Positions 9,170 to 18,265 of a DNA stretch of 64,000 nt are shown here, one piece after another (positions within the stretch are counted from its first letter, which is position 1; each line of letters opens with the position of its first letter). The translations under genes and the position numbers were made by a program. The stretch is from contig NZ_CP047023.1 in NCBI RefSeq assembly GCF_009796765.1, positions 5,005,501 to 5,069,500 of the forward strand. The letters run 5' to 3'. This stretch comes from Paraglaciecola sp. L3A3. GTDB lineage: Bacteria; Pseudomonadota; Gammaproteobacteria; Enterobacterales; Alteromonadaceae. Below the pieces are notes generated by a model. That model was given only the letters and a program-made list of their open reading frames with translations. It made no database searches and was not told the origin of the DNA.

Positions 9170-9910
9170 TTGTCTAATTTGAATGCCCCAAGTTACCAGA
9201 TCGAACAACCAGTGATTTTTTTACCTGGCACCCTGTGTGATGAAAGAATTTTTAATGCCTGTTGGCAATATCTAGATATTCCTATGCGTGCATTTGTACC
9301 GCTACAATGGGCGGAAGATCTCACTCAAATGAAAATGTTAACCAGCGACAGGTTGGCATATTTTTCACAAAAGGTGCATTTAGTGGGTTATTCGATGGGC
9401 GCTTATATTGCAGCATTAACCGCTTTAGAAAACCCTAATAGAATCGCCTCTTTAACTTTAATTGCCAGTACTTGTGATGCCTTGCCAGAAGCCGCTCAAA
9501 AGGCTCGCCAACAAACACTAAAACTAATAAAAAGCAGACAATACAAAGGTTTAACCAAAAAGCATTTAGCTCAATTTTTTCATTTATCTAATCAAGATAA
9601 GCAACAACAAGCCTTAGTTAAGGCAATGGAACAAGATTTGGGACCGGGAGTTTTAGCTGCTCAGTATCAAGCCACAGCAAATCGAAAAAACTTAATGCCT
9701 AAGTTAGCTAAAGCTAATTTTGCTATTAATTTAATTGCTGGCGAACAAGACAATTTTGTCTCGCAACAAGTATTTACCTTAATGCAAAACGCACTACCTA
9801 AAGCCAATAGTCTTATCATTCAAAATACTGGGCACATGTTACCAATTGAACAACCCGCAGAACTAGCGAAACATCTAGCAGCAAATATTAACCAGCTTAC
9901 TATTGCTTAA
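9170..9910 (+). CDS. Alpha/beta hydrolase
   Basis: 246 residues from a TTG start with GGAG 6 nt upstream; no in-frame ATG fits better. The oxyanion-hole region FLPGTLCDE, nucleophile elbow G-Y-S75-M-G, an acidic residue in GEQDNF (about 200) and H in NTGHMLP (about 222) make a full Ser-Asp-His triad. No signal peptide, so it is cytosolic. The substrate cannot be named; close family members are annotated only as alpha/beta-fold hydrolases. It is divergent from mutY and precedes trmB by about 100 bases. Confidence 0.8.
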   Translation: MSNLNAPSYQIEQPVIFLPGTLCDERIFNACWQYLDIPMRAFVPLQWAEDLTQMKMLTSDRLAYFSQKVHLVGYSMGAYIAALTALENPNRIASLTLIASTCDALPEAAQKARQQTLKLIKSRQYKGLTKKHLAQFFHLSNQDKQQQALVKAMEQDLGPGVLAAQYQATANRKNLMPKLAKANFAINLIAGEQDNFVSQQVFTLMQNALPKANSLIIQNTGHMLPIEQPAELAKHLAANINQLTIA

Positions 9911-10013
9911 GCTCATTATTAGGTGTGTTAATCTTGCAATCAGCTGAAGGCAAAGGATAATGCGCAATAATGAATGATGAAATATCAGTACAAATTTATA
10001 ATGAGATCGCAAC

Positions 10014-10733
10014 ATGAGTCAGTTTAAAAACGAACAAGAAGCAGCCGCAGCAGGCGTTTATATTCGTAAAATTCAAAGTTTTGTAAAAAGAGAAGGGCGC
10101 TTAACCACAGGTCAAGCTAAGTCACTTGAGCTAAATTGGCCGACTATGGGCTTAGAACATGCCAGTGGTTTACAAAATTTTGCCGAAACATTTGGTCGCC
10201 AAGCCCCAATTGTTTTAGAGATTGGCTTTGGTATGGGTAAGTCATTAGTAGAAATGGCACAAAACGAAGCAGACAAAGATTTTATCGGCATTGAAGTTCA
10301 CAGACCTGGTGTTGGAGCCTGTTTAGGCGAAGCGGCAGAAAAGGGTGTGACAAACCTAAAAGTATACGAACATGACGCAGTAGAAATATTGGCCGACTGT
10401 GTGCCGGATAACAGCCTAGCTCGTGTACAATTATTTTTCCCTGATCCTTGGCACAAAACCCGCCATCATAAAAGACGGATAGTGCAGCCTGAGTTTGTCC
10501 AAAAACTTAGGGCCAAATTAGCCATTGGTGGTGTATTTCACATGGCTACAGATTGGGAAAACTATGCTGAACATATGTTAGAAGTAATGACAGCTGCAAC
10601 TGGCTTTGAAAACCAATCAGATACCAATGATTTTGTGCCTCGCCCCGAACAACGTCCACTTACCAAGTTTGAACAACGTGGTCATAGATTGGGCCATGGT
10701 GTTTGGGATCTGATGTTTGAGAGAGTGTCCTAA
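10014..10733 (+). CDS. trmB: tRNA (guanine-N7)-methyltransferase TrmB
   Basis: 239 residues. It transfers a methyl group from SAM to N7 of G46 in the variable loop of tRNA. The SAM-binding [14 protein letters not shown] (about 73-86) and the family signature [15 protein letters not shown] (about 141-155) with the catalytic Asp are present, and the C-terminal T-x-F-E-x-R-G-H word ([13 protein letters not shown]) is intact. The stop codon overlaps the start of rsmC by one base (TAATG), so the two are translationally coupled RNA-modification genes. Confidence 0.96.
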   Translation: MSQFKNEQEAAAAGVYIRKIQSFVKREGRLTTGQAKSLELNWPTMGLEHASGLQNFAETFGRQAPIVLEIGFGMGKSLVEMAQNEADKDFIGIEVHRPGVGACLGEAAEKGVTNLKVYEHDAVEILADCVPDNSLARVQLFFPDPWHKTRHHKRRIVQPEFVQKLRAKLAIGGVFHMATDWENYAEHMLEVMTAATGFENQSDTNDFVPRPEQRPLTKFEQRGHRLGHGVWDLMFERVS

Positions 10734-11758
10734 TGTTATCAGCCGCTAGTCAGGTACTAGTTAGAAATGAAGAATTTTTTGCGACTGGAAAGTGGTTATT
10801 AGTTAACCCTACAGATAGTCATATTGCCGCAACGTTAAGTGATGCTGACATCTCAGTTTTTCATCAATATTTCGATATTTATCAGCAAAGTAAAGACCAA
10901 GGCAAAGCAGACAAGCATACTTTTGCAGCGGCTTATCCTACTGATAAAAAGTTTGACGGTGCTGTGATATATGTACCTAAATCCAAAGAACAACTAAAAA
11001 TGTTGATCGCCAACGTAGCCGCTTGTTTAACCCCAAATGCGAGTTTATTACTGGTAGGCGAAAACAAAGGCGGCATAAAAAGTGCGGTCAAATTGCTTGA
11101 TTCTATTTGTTCACAAACCAATAAAATAGACTCTGCACGCCATTGTGCTTTATTTGGTGGCCAAGTTGATAAAACAATTAAAGCTTTTGATATCAACAAA
11201 TGGCAAACAGAAGTCGCACTTTCAGTGGCAGGGCAAGATTATAAAGTTTGTTCTTTACCAGGGGTCTTTAATCACGGGATTTTAGATTTAGGAACTCAGC
11301 TATTACTTGAAAATTTACCTGAAGTGAAAGCCGGCCGTTTGTTAGACTTTGGCTGTGGTGCAGGTGTGATTGGTTGTTATTTAGCCCTCAAAAGCCCCAA
11401 AAGTGAAATAGTGATGAGTGATGTCAGCGCTTTGGCTATTTATTGCTCTAAACAAAGTGCCAAATTAAATAATCTTGATGTACAAGTAGTCCCTTCGAAC
11501 GGTTTAGCTGATGTTAATGGCAAGTTTTCTGCGGTTTATACCAATCCTCCTTTTCATACAGGAATCCAAACCGATTACTCAGTCACAGAAAATTTTATTA
11601 GTCAGTTGAATAATTACCTAGCAAAAGCTGGTAGTTTAGTTTTAGTTGCTAATAAATTTTTGCGTTATTCTGAATTACTTGAAAAACGATTTAGTTCAGT
11701 AAGCTTAGTAGAACAAACTAGCAAGTTTAGTCTTTATCATTGTAATCGTATTAAATAA
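10733..11758 (+). CDS. rsmC: 16S rRNA (guanine-1207-N2)-methyltransferase RsmC
   Basis: 341 residues with the tandem arrangement of RsmC: a degenerate N-terminal methyltransferase-like half for RNA binding and a catalytic C-terminal half with LLDFGCGAGVIGCYLA (SAM site, about 202-217) and the N-methyltransferase motif TNPPFHTG (about 270). It methylates G1207 of 16S rRNA. It starts one base inside the trmB stop codon and ends 8 bases before glgA, so the three genes probably share a transcript. Confidence 0.95.
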   Translation: MLSAASQVLVRNEEFFATGKWLLVNPTDSHIAATLSDADISVFHQYFDIYQQSKDQGKADKHTFAAAYPTDKKFDGAVIYVPKSKEQLKMLIANVAACLTPNASLLLVGENKGGIKSAVKLLDSICSQTNKIDSARHCALFGGQVDKTIKAFDINKWQTEVALSVAGQDYKVCSLPGVFNHGILDLGTQLLLENLPEVKAGRLLDFGCGAGVIGCYLALKSPKSEIVMSDVSALAIYCSKQSAKLNNLDVQVVPSNGLADVNGKFSAVYTNPPFHTGIQTDYSVTENFISQLNNYLAKAGSLVLVANKFLRYSELLEKRFSSVSLVEQTSKFSLYHCNRIK

Positions 11759-11766
11759 GGGTGTTC

Positions 11767-13191
11767 ATGAAAATACTATTTGTTGTATCAGAAGTTGAAG
11801 ATCTAGTTAAAACCGGTGGTTTAGCTGATGTAGGTAAAGCATTACCGTTAGCCTTAGCGGAGCTTGGCCACGAAGTAGTTATAGTTATGCCTTACTATCG
11901 TCAATTGGCTGAAAAATTTAATGCCGACGATATTTGCGAAAAACAAACTCTTTTTTCTGGGCATACCGCTTATGAATTTGGCATTAAAGAATTAAATCTG
12001 CATGGTTTAAAAGTATTGGCAGTTGATCACCCCGAATTTTTTAATCGCAAAGGTTTATATGCAGATAGTTATCATGCCTATGCAGATAATGCTGAGCGTT
12101 TTGCATTTTTTGCTCACGCAGCCCTTAAAGCCTCTCAAAAGATCAATTTCCAACCTGACATAGTTCATTGTAATGATTGGCATACCGCATTAACGCCTTA
12201 TTTTGTTAGCATTGATGATACCGGTTTTTATGATAATTCACGTACCGTTTTCACTATTCATAATGGGGCATATCAAGGCACTCATAAGTTCAGCGACATA
12301 CCTTATTTACAACCCCATTATCAGTTGCACGGTCAATTAGATGGAGATGCATTAAATTATGTACGTATGGGGATTCGTTATGCCAATAAAATTAATGCAG
12401 TAAGTCCTAACTACGCCCAAGAGTTATTAAGTCCTTTGGGCTCGCATTATTTATTTGAAGAGTTTCAACGACGATATTCTGACGTCAGCGGCATTTTAAA
12501 CGGTTGCGATTATAGTCAGTGGGATCCAAATACCGACCCTTATATTGCACAGAATTACCAACTCGATAATTTAGCTGGGAAATACGTTTGTAAAAGCGAT
12601 ATTCAAAAAGAAGTTGGATTACCACAGCTCCCTGATGTGCCATTAATTGGTATGGTATGCCGTTTAACTGAACAAAAAGGATTTAGTTTTATATTGCCAA
12701 TTTTAGATCAGCTTATGCAACATAAGGTGCAACTAGCGATTATTGGCACAGGTGATCCAGAAATTAGCCAAGTATTGCGTGAAATCGAAAGTAAATATCC
12801 CGACAAATGTGCTTTTGTAGAAGACTTCAGCGTACGTAAAGCGCATATGATTGAAGCGGGTAGCGATTTCTTTTTAATGCCTTCTTTATTTGAACCTTGT
12901 GGTCTAAATCAAATGTATAGTTTAGCTTATGGCACCTTACCAATCGTTAGAGCAGTAGGAGGACTGAGAGATACAGTTATTGATATAGCTGAACAACCTG
13001 ATAAGGCAACAGGGCTCGTTTTTGTAGAGCCAACTGGAGCCGCTTTATTGTCTTGTATACAAAGAGCATTATTGTTTTATCATGAAGATCCAGCAGGTTT
13101 TGAACAGGTAGTAAAACGTGCCATGACAACACATTTTACTTGGCAAGATGCCGCTGAGAATTACTTATCACTGTACCAAAGCACTAGATAA
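11767..13191 (+). CDS. glgA: Glycogen synthase GlgA
   Basis: 474 residues from the ATG at 11767, preceded by AAGG; a GTG six bases upstream is less likely because the family begins M-K-I-L. It adds glucose from ADP-glucose to the growing alpha-1,4-glucan (GT5 family). K15-T-G-G-L19 is the ADP-glucose binding motif; the C-terminal GT-B part shows MPSLFEPCGLNQMYSLAYG. Complete and of standard length. Unusually, no other glycogen genes (glgB, glgC, glgP) stand beside it; it follows rsmC directly. Confidence 0.95.
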   Translation: MKILFVVSEVEDLVKTGGLADVGKALPLALAELGHEVVIVMPYYRQLAEKFNADDICEKQTLFSGHTAYEFGIKELNLHGLKVLAVDHPEFFNRKGLYADSYHAYADNAERFAFFAHAALKASQKINFQPDIVHCNDWHTALTPYFVSIDDTGFYDNSRTVFTIHNGAYQGTHKFSDIPYLQPHYQLHGQLDGDALNYVRMGIRYANKINAVSPNYAQELLSPLGSHYLFEEFQRRYSDVSGILNGCDYSQWDPNTDPYIAQNYQLDNLAGKYVCKSDIQKEVGLPQLPDVPLIGMVCRLTEQKGFSFILPILDQLMQHKVQLAIIGTGDPEISQVLREIESKYPDKCAFVEDFSVRKAHMIEAGSDFFLMPSLFEPCGLNQMYSLAYGTLPIVRAVGGLRDTVIDIAEQPDKATGLVFVEPTGAALLSCIQRALLFYHEDPAGFEQVVKRAMTTHFTWQDAAENYLSLYQSTR

Positions 13192-13193
13192 AC

Positions 13194-13520
13194 ATGAAGT
13201 TGATAACTTGTAGGTTAGGCTTTGTAATCTTGACTGCTATCACATGTGAAGTGATAGCAGCTGTGCCTGCACAATGTTTGCAAGCACCTGAACGATCAAC
13301 CCCCTGCCCTCATATTTTATATAAAAAAGCCGCAGTTGCAGTGCCTGACTTACAAGTAAAAAAAGGACAAGTAATTTGTCTTTGTTTAAGTGATTTGCAA
13401 GCGTTACGAAACAATAGTAAAACTAAACTAGAAGAAATTGATCAACAAGTTACACTTGAGAGAACAGCTAAAAAGTATAATGTTAGCCAAGATGAAATAA
13501 GAATATTACTACAACATTAG
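13194..13520 (+). CDS. Small secreted cysteine-containing protein, unknown
   Basis: 108 residues, beginning 2 bases after the glgA stop, so co-transcribed with it. Residues 1-23 form a signal peptide (CRLGFVILTAITCEVIAA), so the product is probably periplasmic. The mature part has C-x8-C (QCLQAPERSTPC) and C-L-C (VICLCLSD), possibly two disulfides, and a helical tail that resembles a LysM or helix-turn-helix turn (AKKYNVSQDEIRILL). No family recognised with confidence. Confidence 0.6.
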   Translation: MKLITCRLGFVILTAITCEVIAAVPAQCLQAPERSTPCPHILYKKAAVAVPDLQVKKGQVICLCLSDLQALRNNSKTKLEEIDQQVTLERTAKKYNVSQDEIRILLQH

Positions 13521-13574
13521 ATTTTTTAAATTTTTCGACCAAGATTAAAATTCCTAGCCATGGCCAAATAAACT

Positions 13575-15224
13575 ATGTCATTTGACGTAAAATTTTTATC
13601 AATAAAAAGCCTAATTATATGGGGGGTAGTGGGTATCACTTCGGCCTCCCTAATTATCGCTTCTGGCGTAAATCTATATACGAAAATCAATAACTATCAT
13701 CAGTCTATCAAAAGTGACGTTATGGTTTTTTCGGATTTAGTTAGCCGTAATGCAGTAAAATACGTTAAAGAAGACAATGTACACACAGAACAACAAAACC
13801 TTAAAGCGTTAGAAGCATCTGAAGTCATTGAAAATATACATATTTATAAAGTACTTGAAGATGGTTCAATCGAATTTTTTGCAAGTTACAACAAAGAAGG
13901 CATTGCCCCAGTTAAAGCAAAATTTGAACAAGTTAAAGACTTTGCTAGCCCGAGGATCTCTGGCGAAGTAGTTGAAATGATTCAACCCATCATAGATCAA
14001 GACATTATTATCGGTTACACCTATTTAAGGGCTTCTACTGAACGCTTACAGCAACGAATTTCTTCCTCCATTTTTATCACCATAGGTATCTTTTTGTTGT
14101 GTTTATTGTTTTGTTTCATTTTCACATATAAATTGCAAAGAGCTATCACAGAGCCAATCCATTCATTAGTTAAATTAGTACAGAGAATTTCAAGACAGCG
14201 TGACTATTCTACTCGTGCAGAATTAACCGGTATCAAAGAGTTAGACATGTTAAGTGATGCATTCAATGGCATGTTACAGCGTACTCAAGTGCATATGGAT
14301 AAACAAACCCAAGCTGAAGCAGAACAAGTACGGTTAAATGCCAGCTTAGAAGAAAAAGTTAACCAAAGAACTTTAGCCCTAAAAGAAGCCAACACAGAAC
14401 TCATTCAAACATTAGAAAAGTTACATCAGTTCCAGCGGCAAATTGTGCAGAATGAAAAAATGGCCTCGCTTGGTGATATGGTTGCCGGTGTGGCTCATGA
14501 AGTAAACACCCCTATAGGGTTAGGGGTTACTGCTTCTACTATGATGTTAGATAGGTTGTCAGACATACGTAAATCTTTCGAGGATAAAACCCTGAAGGCC
14601 AGTGCCTTATCTAAATTTATGATGGAAGGTGAAGAAAACCTTAATATTATTTATCGTAATTTAAACCGAGCAGCTGAACTGATTTCAAGTTTCAAACAAG
14701 TGGCTGTCGACCAATCATCTGAAAATAATCGCATTTTTTCGGTTGCTAAATTGATGGATGAAATTTTGATGTCGATGCGACCCAAGCTGAAAAAAGTGAA
14801 TCATAAAATTAATGTGATTTGTCCGAATGATTTATATGTAGAAACAAAAGCCGGTCCTATCAACCAAATTTTTATTAACTTAATAATGAATTCAATTATT
14901 CACGGTTTTGAATTTATTGATCGCGGCGAAATAATAATTATCATCAAAACGGTAAACCACAATAAACTCAATATAGAATTTTCGGATAATGGTCGAGGTA
15001 TACCTGAACAAATCCGTAAAAGAATTTTTGATCCTTTTGTCACCACCAAACGTGGGCAAGGAGGTAGCGGTTTAGGTATGCATTTAGTGTATAATTTGGT
15101 TACTCAAGCATTGAATGGTTCAATATCTCTCACTACAGAAGCTGAAAAAGGCGTTAAATTTAACATTTTATTTCCGGTAACTGTGGTTGAAAAAGAAAAC
15201 ATACCTAACAATGCAAGTGTGTGA
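13575..15224 (+). CDS. Membrane sensor histidine kinase
   Basis: 549 residues. Transmembrane segment 1 (about 12-32), a periplasmic sensor region of ~140 residues, transmembrane segment 2 (about 172-193), a HAMP domain (about 195-250) and a coiled coil. The phosphoacceptor H308 lies in GVAHEVNTP. The ATPase has the N box NLIMNSIIHG, G1 DNGRGIPE and G2 GSGLGMHLVYNLV. The H box is of the DctB/NtrB-like type rather than that of ArcB, and there is no receiver or HPt domain. It lies 135 bases before arcA in the same direction, but its true partner is not known. Confidence 0.88.
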   Translation: MSFDVKFLSIKSLIIWGVVGITSASLIIASGVNLYTKINNYHQSIKSDVMVFSDLVSRNAVKYVKEDNVHTEQQNLKALEASEVIENIHIYKVLEDGSIEFFASYNKEGIAPVKAKFEQVKDFASPRISGEVVEMIQPIIDQDIIIGYTYLRASTERLQQRISSSIFITIGIFLLCLLFCFIFTYKLQRAITEPIHSLVKLVQRISRQRDYSTRAELTGIKELDMLSDAFNGMLQRTQVHMDKQTQAEAEQVRLNASLEEKVNQRTLALKEANTELIQTLEKLHQFQRQIVQNEKMASLGDMVAGVAHEVNTPIGLGVTASTMMLDRLSDIRKSFEDKTLKASALSKFMMEGEENLNIIYRNLNRAAELISSFKQVAVDQSSENNRIFSVAKLMDEILMSMRPKLKKVNHKINVICPNDLYVETKAGPINQIFINLIMNSIIHGFEFIDRGEIIIIIKTVNHNKLNIEFSDNGRGIPEQIRKRIFDPFVTTKRGQGGSGLGMHLVYNLVTQALNGSISLTTEAEKGVKFNILFPVTVVEKENIPNNASV

Positions 15225-15359
15225 AATTAGCGATTTATGCTTTAAATTGTTAAAAAATTGCAAAAAAATATTTCAAATTGCAAATATTGCTAGATAAAAC
15301 CCTGAATATTAGATATTTTCTGGTAAACTTTTAACTAAATTCCAAATCAGGCCTGAAAC

Positions 15360-16067
15360 ATGCAGACCCCAAATGTATTAATTGTTGAAGATGAAGTTGT
15401 TACTCGTACAACCCTAAAAAGTTTATTTGAAGCTGAAGGGTATAATGTATTCGAAGCTGAAAACGGCGAACAGATGCATAATATCTTTGAGAACAATACG
15501 ATTAACTTGGTAATCATGGACATAAACTTGCCCGGTAAGAATGGTCTTATTTTGGCTCGCGAAGTGCGTGGCCGTAAGAACATTGGTTTGATATTCCTTA
15601 CTGGAAGAGATAACGATGTTGATCGTATTTTAGGATTAGAAATCGGTGCAGATGATTATCTGACTAAACCATTTAATCCAAGAGAACTAACTATACGTGC
15701 GCGTAACTTGTTAACTCGTACTTCGAATACTAGTGAAGATGATGATTTACCTAGTCGTGTAAGCTTTAATGGTTGGATATTAGACGGCGACAGCAGAAGT
15801 TTAATTTCTCCTAGCGCTAAAGAATTCCGCTTACCTCGCAGCGAATTCAGAGCACTACACTTATTCTTGAATAACCCCGGTAAAATCCTAACTCGTGAAC
15901 AATTGATTATGGAAATGACAGGTCGCGAATTACGTCCTAACGATAGAACAGTAGACGTTACTATCCGTCGTATTCGTAAACATTTTGAGTCAGAAGTCAG
16001 TGCCGACGACCTAATTGTCACCATACACGGTGAAGGTTACCGTTTCTGTGGTTCTGTCGACGCATAA
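15360..16067 (+). CDS. arcA: Aerobic respiration response regulator ArcA
   Basis: 235 residues. The receiver (residues 1-120) holds the acidic pocket ED11-E12 (VEDE), phosphoacceptor D54 ([12 protein letters not shown]), and K103 ([18 protein letters not shown]). The winged-helix DNA-binding domain ends in the ArcA signature [16 protein letters not shown] and HGEGYRFCG. Similarity to E. coli ArcA is high along the whole length. Under low oxygen phospho-ArcA represses aerobic respiration genes. Followed by a terminator at 16093-16116; the neighbouring kinase upstream is not ArcB. Confidence 0.96.
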   Translation: MQTPNVLIVEDEVVTRTTLKSLFEAEGYNVFEAENGEQMHNIFENNTINLVIMDINLPGKNGLILAREVRGRKNIGLIFLTGRDNDVDRILGLEIGADDYLTKPFNPRELTIRARNLLTRTSNTSEDDDLPSRVSFNGWILDGDSRSLISPSAKEFRLPRSEFRALHLFLNNPGKILTREQLIMEMTGRELRPNDRTVDVTIRRIRKHFESEVSADDLIVTIHGEGYRFCGSVDA

Positions 16068-16092
16068 GTCACAAATTTCTAAAATAAATTGT

Positions 16093-16116
16093 AAAAGCTC
16101 CTTCGGGGGCTTTTTT
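16093..16116 (+). terminator. Terminator of arcA
   Basis: Stem AAAAGCTCC / GGGGCTTTT with TTCG tetraloop and a T6 tail, 25 bases after the arcA stop. Confidence 0.92.
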
Positions 16117-16196
16117 GTTTGGCCTTTCTTAAGTTTTATTTAAGATTGCTACTCTACAATGATTTTATTGAAATTAAACTTGGTGAGAACATCTTG

Positions 16197-16694
16197 TTGA
16201 ATAAATTGAAGATCAAAACGCTTATAGTACTAATGCTTACCGCTCTGACCACATCTTGGCTAGTCAGTGCTGAGCAGCCTGCAAAAGACTTTGCACTTAA
16301 GCTAGAAAACATGCCTGCGCAATTATCTGACTTAAAAGGGCAAGTAGTATATGTAGACTTTTGGGCGAGTTGGTGTAAACCCTGCAGAAAGTCATTCCCT
16401 TGGATGAACGCAATACAACAAAAATACGCCAAACAAGGTTTACAAATAATCACAGTCAATCTCGATAGCGAGCAAAACCTAGCTGATGAGTTTTTACAAA
16501 ATACGCCAACCACGTTACCTGTCGTATTTGATCCAGAAGGTAAAATTGCTTCTGCCTACCAACTCGTTGGTATGCCAAGTAGTTATTTAATCGATAAAGC
16601 GGGCAACATACGTTTCACTCATACCGGGTTCTTTACGAAAAAAGAAACTAAGTATGAACAAGAAATTGTTTCACTTATTCAAGAAAAAGAGTAA
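16197..16694 (+). CDS. TlpA-like periplasmic thioredoxin
   Basis: About 166 residues from a TTG start at 16197 with GGTGAG 9 nt upstream; a longer frame exists to 16119 but would precede the signal peptide with unlikely sequence overlapping the arcA terminator region. Signal peptide KIKTLIVLMLTALTTSWLVSA, then a thioredoxin fold with active site W-C-K-P-C (WASWCKPCRKS), the cis-Pro loop VGMPSSYLI and no further domain. It probably reduces disulfides or delivers electrons in the periplasm. First gene of a cluster with DUF4266, DUF3570 and ApbE, 6 bases before the lipoprotein gene. Confidence 0.85.
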   Translation: MNKLKIKTLIVLMLTALTTSWLVSAEQPAKDFALKLENMPAQLSDLKGQVVYVDFWASWCKPCRKSFPWMNAIQQKYAKQGLQIITVNLDSEQNLADEFLQNTPTTLPVVFDPEGKIASAYQLVGMPSSYLIDKAGNIRFTHTGFFTKKETKYEQEIVSLIQEKE

Positions 16695-16700
16695 TCCAAA

Positions 16701-16925
16701 ATGCACAATAAATTCATTAAAATTGTAGGTTTGCTGTTTACTCTGCAGCTAGCAGCTTGTAGCAACTTAGGGGTTAAACCTTGGGAGAAAGATATATTAG
16801 CCAAAAAAGAAATGGCCTTAGATTCAGAAGGCGTAGACTTAGGGCTGGATGATCATATCTATTTTAGTAAAGAAGCTACCAGCGGCGGCAGAGCATTTGC
16901 TGGGGGAGGTTGTGGATGCAACTAA
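16701..16925 (+). CDS. DUF4266-type lipoprotein
   Basis: 74 residues. A lipoprotein signal (LLFTLQLAAC, Cys at 20) predicts membrane anchoring. The mature part is short and ends in the glycine-cysteine tail GGGCGCN, which I recognise as the hallmark of the DUF4266 family. Members are usually encoded beside DUF3570 and ApbE genes, as here. The two C-terminal cysteines could bind a metal or be substrates of the adjacent thioredoxin; this is inference. The gene overlaps the next by about 10 bases. Confidence 0.8.
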   Translation: MHNKFIKIVGLLFTLQLAACSNLGVKPWEKDILAKKEMALDSEGVDLGLDDHIYFSKEATSGGRAFAGGGCGCN

Positions 16926-18208
16926 CTAAACAAAAAAACATCACCGCTACTTTAGCAACGGCAACCTGTGCATTGTTGGGTATAGCGCCTACAGCACAAG
17001 CTGAAGAGCCTGTTTGGGAAATGGACACTGCATTGCTATATTACGGTGAAACAGACCGTGTGACTGCCGTTGAGGGCGTATTTTCGGCCAAAAAAGATTT
17101 TGGTGATGAACATATATTTTCCGGTAAGTTAGTTTTAGATACCTTAACAGGTGCCTCAGCTACTGGTGCAGTGCCACAATCTGACGTGCAAACTTTTACT
17201 CGACCTTCAGGTAATGGCCAATATCAAATTGCGGCTGGTGAAACACCATTAGACGATACGTTCAAAGATACTCGTGTGCAGGTTGAAGCTCAATGGACAC
17301 AGCCAATCTGGCAAGAATATAGAGTTAGTTCTGGTGTACACCTTTCTAAAGAATATGATTATTTGTCTCTTGCTGCAAACGGCTCATTAGCTAGAGACTT
17401 TAATCAGAAAAATACCACTATCTCCGCAGGCTTGTCTTTGGCATTTGATTCAATTGATCCTGAAGGTGGGCGCCCTATTGCATTTTCAGAGATGGTCATA
17501 GACCAAGGTCAATTTGTCAATGAAGATGCCTACAGAGCTGCCTTTGATGCGACTCGCCAAAATGATAGCGACAACAAAACCACCATTGATTTGTTATTTG
17601 GTGTGACTCAAGTCATTAATCGTAAAATGTTGATGCAATTTAATTATGGTTTCTCAGTATCAGATGGTTATCACACAGACCCATTTAAGGTATTAAGTTT
17701 GGTCGACTTGATGGGCAACACCCAAGGTTTATTGCACGAGAACCGTCCAGATAAACGAACCAGACATAGTGTTTATTGGCAAACAAAATACGCTACAAGC
17801 ATAGGTGTTTCAGACGTATCTTATCGTTACGCTACTGACGATTGGGATATTAATTCACATACTATAGATACACGTTTTCGTATCAACTTGAGCAACAATA
17901 CCTATATCCAGCCTCATTTTAGATATTATCAGCAAAGTGCTGCAGATCTATATCGTCCATTCTTAATGGAAGGTAATGAGTTGCCTACCTATGCCAGTGC
18001 TGATTATCGACTAGGAGAAATGACAGCGTACACCCTAGGCTTCAAATATGGCCTGGCTATGTCTGACGGCAATGAGCTTGCGTTTCGTCTAGAGTATTAT
18101 CAACAAAATCCTGAAAACTCTGGTTTTGATATACCAACAGGATTGGAACAACAAGATTTATACCCTAGCTTAAGTGCAATCATTGCTCAGGTTAGTTATA
18201 GTTTTTAA
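16916..18208 (+). CDS. DUF3570 outer-membrane barrel protein
   Basis: About 430 residues from the ATG at 16916, which has GGGGGAGG 6 nt upstream inside the preceding gene. Signal peptide (LATATCALLGIAPTAQA) and then alternating beta strands rich in aromatic residues, ending in Phe (AQVSYSF), as outer membrane barrels do. The family is DUF3570, of unknown activity, almost always next to DUF4266 and ApbE. Its role may be to bring a redox-active or metal-bearing partner to the surface; that is inference from context. Confidence 0.8.
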   Translation: MQLTKQKNITATLATATCALLGIAPTAQAEEPVWEMDTALLYYGETDRVTAVEGVFSAKKDFGDEHIFSGKLVLDTLTGASATGAVPQSDVQTFTRPSGNGQYQIAAGETPLDDTFKDTRVQVEAQWTQPIWQEYRVSSGVHLSKEYDYLSLAANGSLARDFNQKNTTISAGLSLAFDSIDPEGGRPIAFSEMVIDQGQFVNEDAYRAAFDATRQNDSDNKTTIDLLFGVTQVINRKMLMQFNYGFSVSDGYHTDPFKVLSLVDLMGNTQGLLHENRPDKRTRHSVYWQTKYATSIGVSDVSYRYATDDWDINSHTIDTRFRINLSNNTYIQPHFRYYQQSAADLYRPFLMEGNELPTYASADYRLGEMTAYTLGFKYGLAMSDGNELAFRLEYYQQNPENSGFDIPTGLEQQDLYPSLSAIIAQVSYSF

Positions 18209-18214
18209 GGATTC

Positions 18215-18248
18215 TTATACCAATCCGTAATAATTCGGATTGGTATAA
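18215..18248. repeat. Palindromic 34-bp repeat-like element
   Basis: Two 13-base arms (TTATACCAATCCG and its complement) around the loop TAATAATT, just behind the DUF3570 stop. Similar TATACCAAT palindromes are dispersed in Alteromonadales and relatives, so this may be a copy of such a repeat. Only one copy is in the window. No T run follows, so it is not a classical terminator. Confidence 0.55.
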
Positions 18249-18265
18249 CTGTCAAAGGAACAATA

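Noticed and set aside
16119..16196. Longer start of the TlpA-like protein
   Set aside because: It would begin at a TTG touching the arcA terminator and place a non-signal sequence before the signal peptide.
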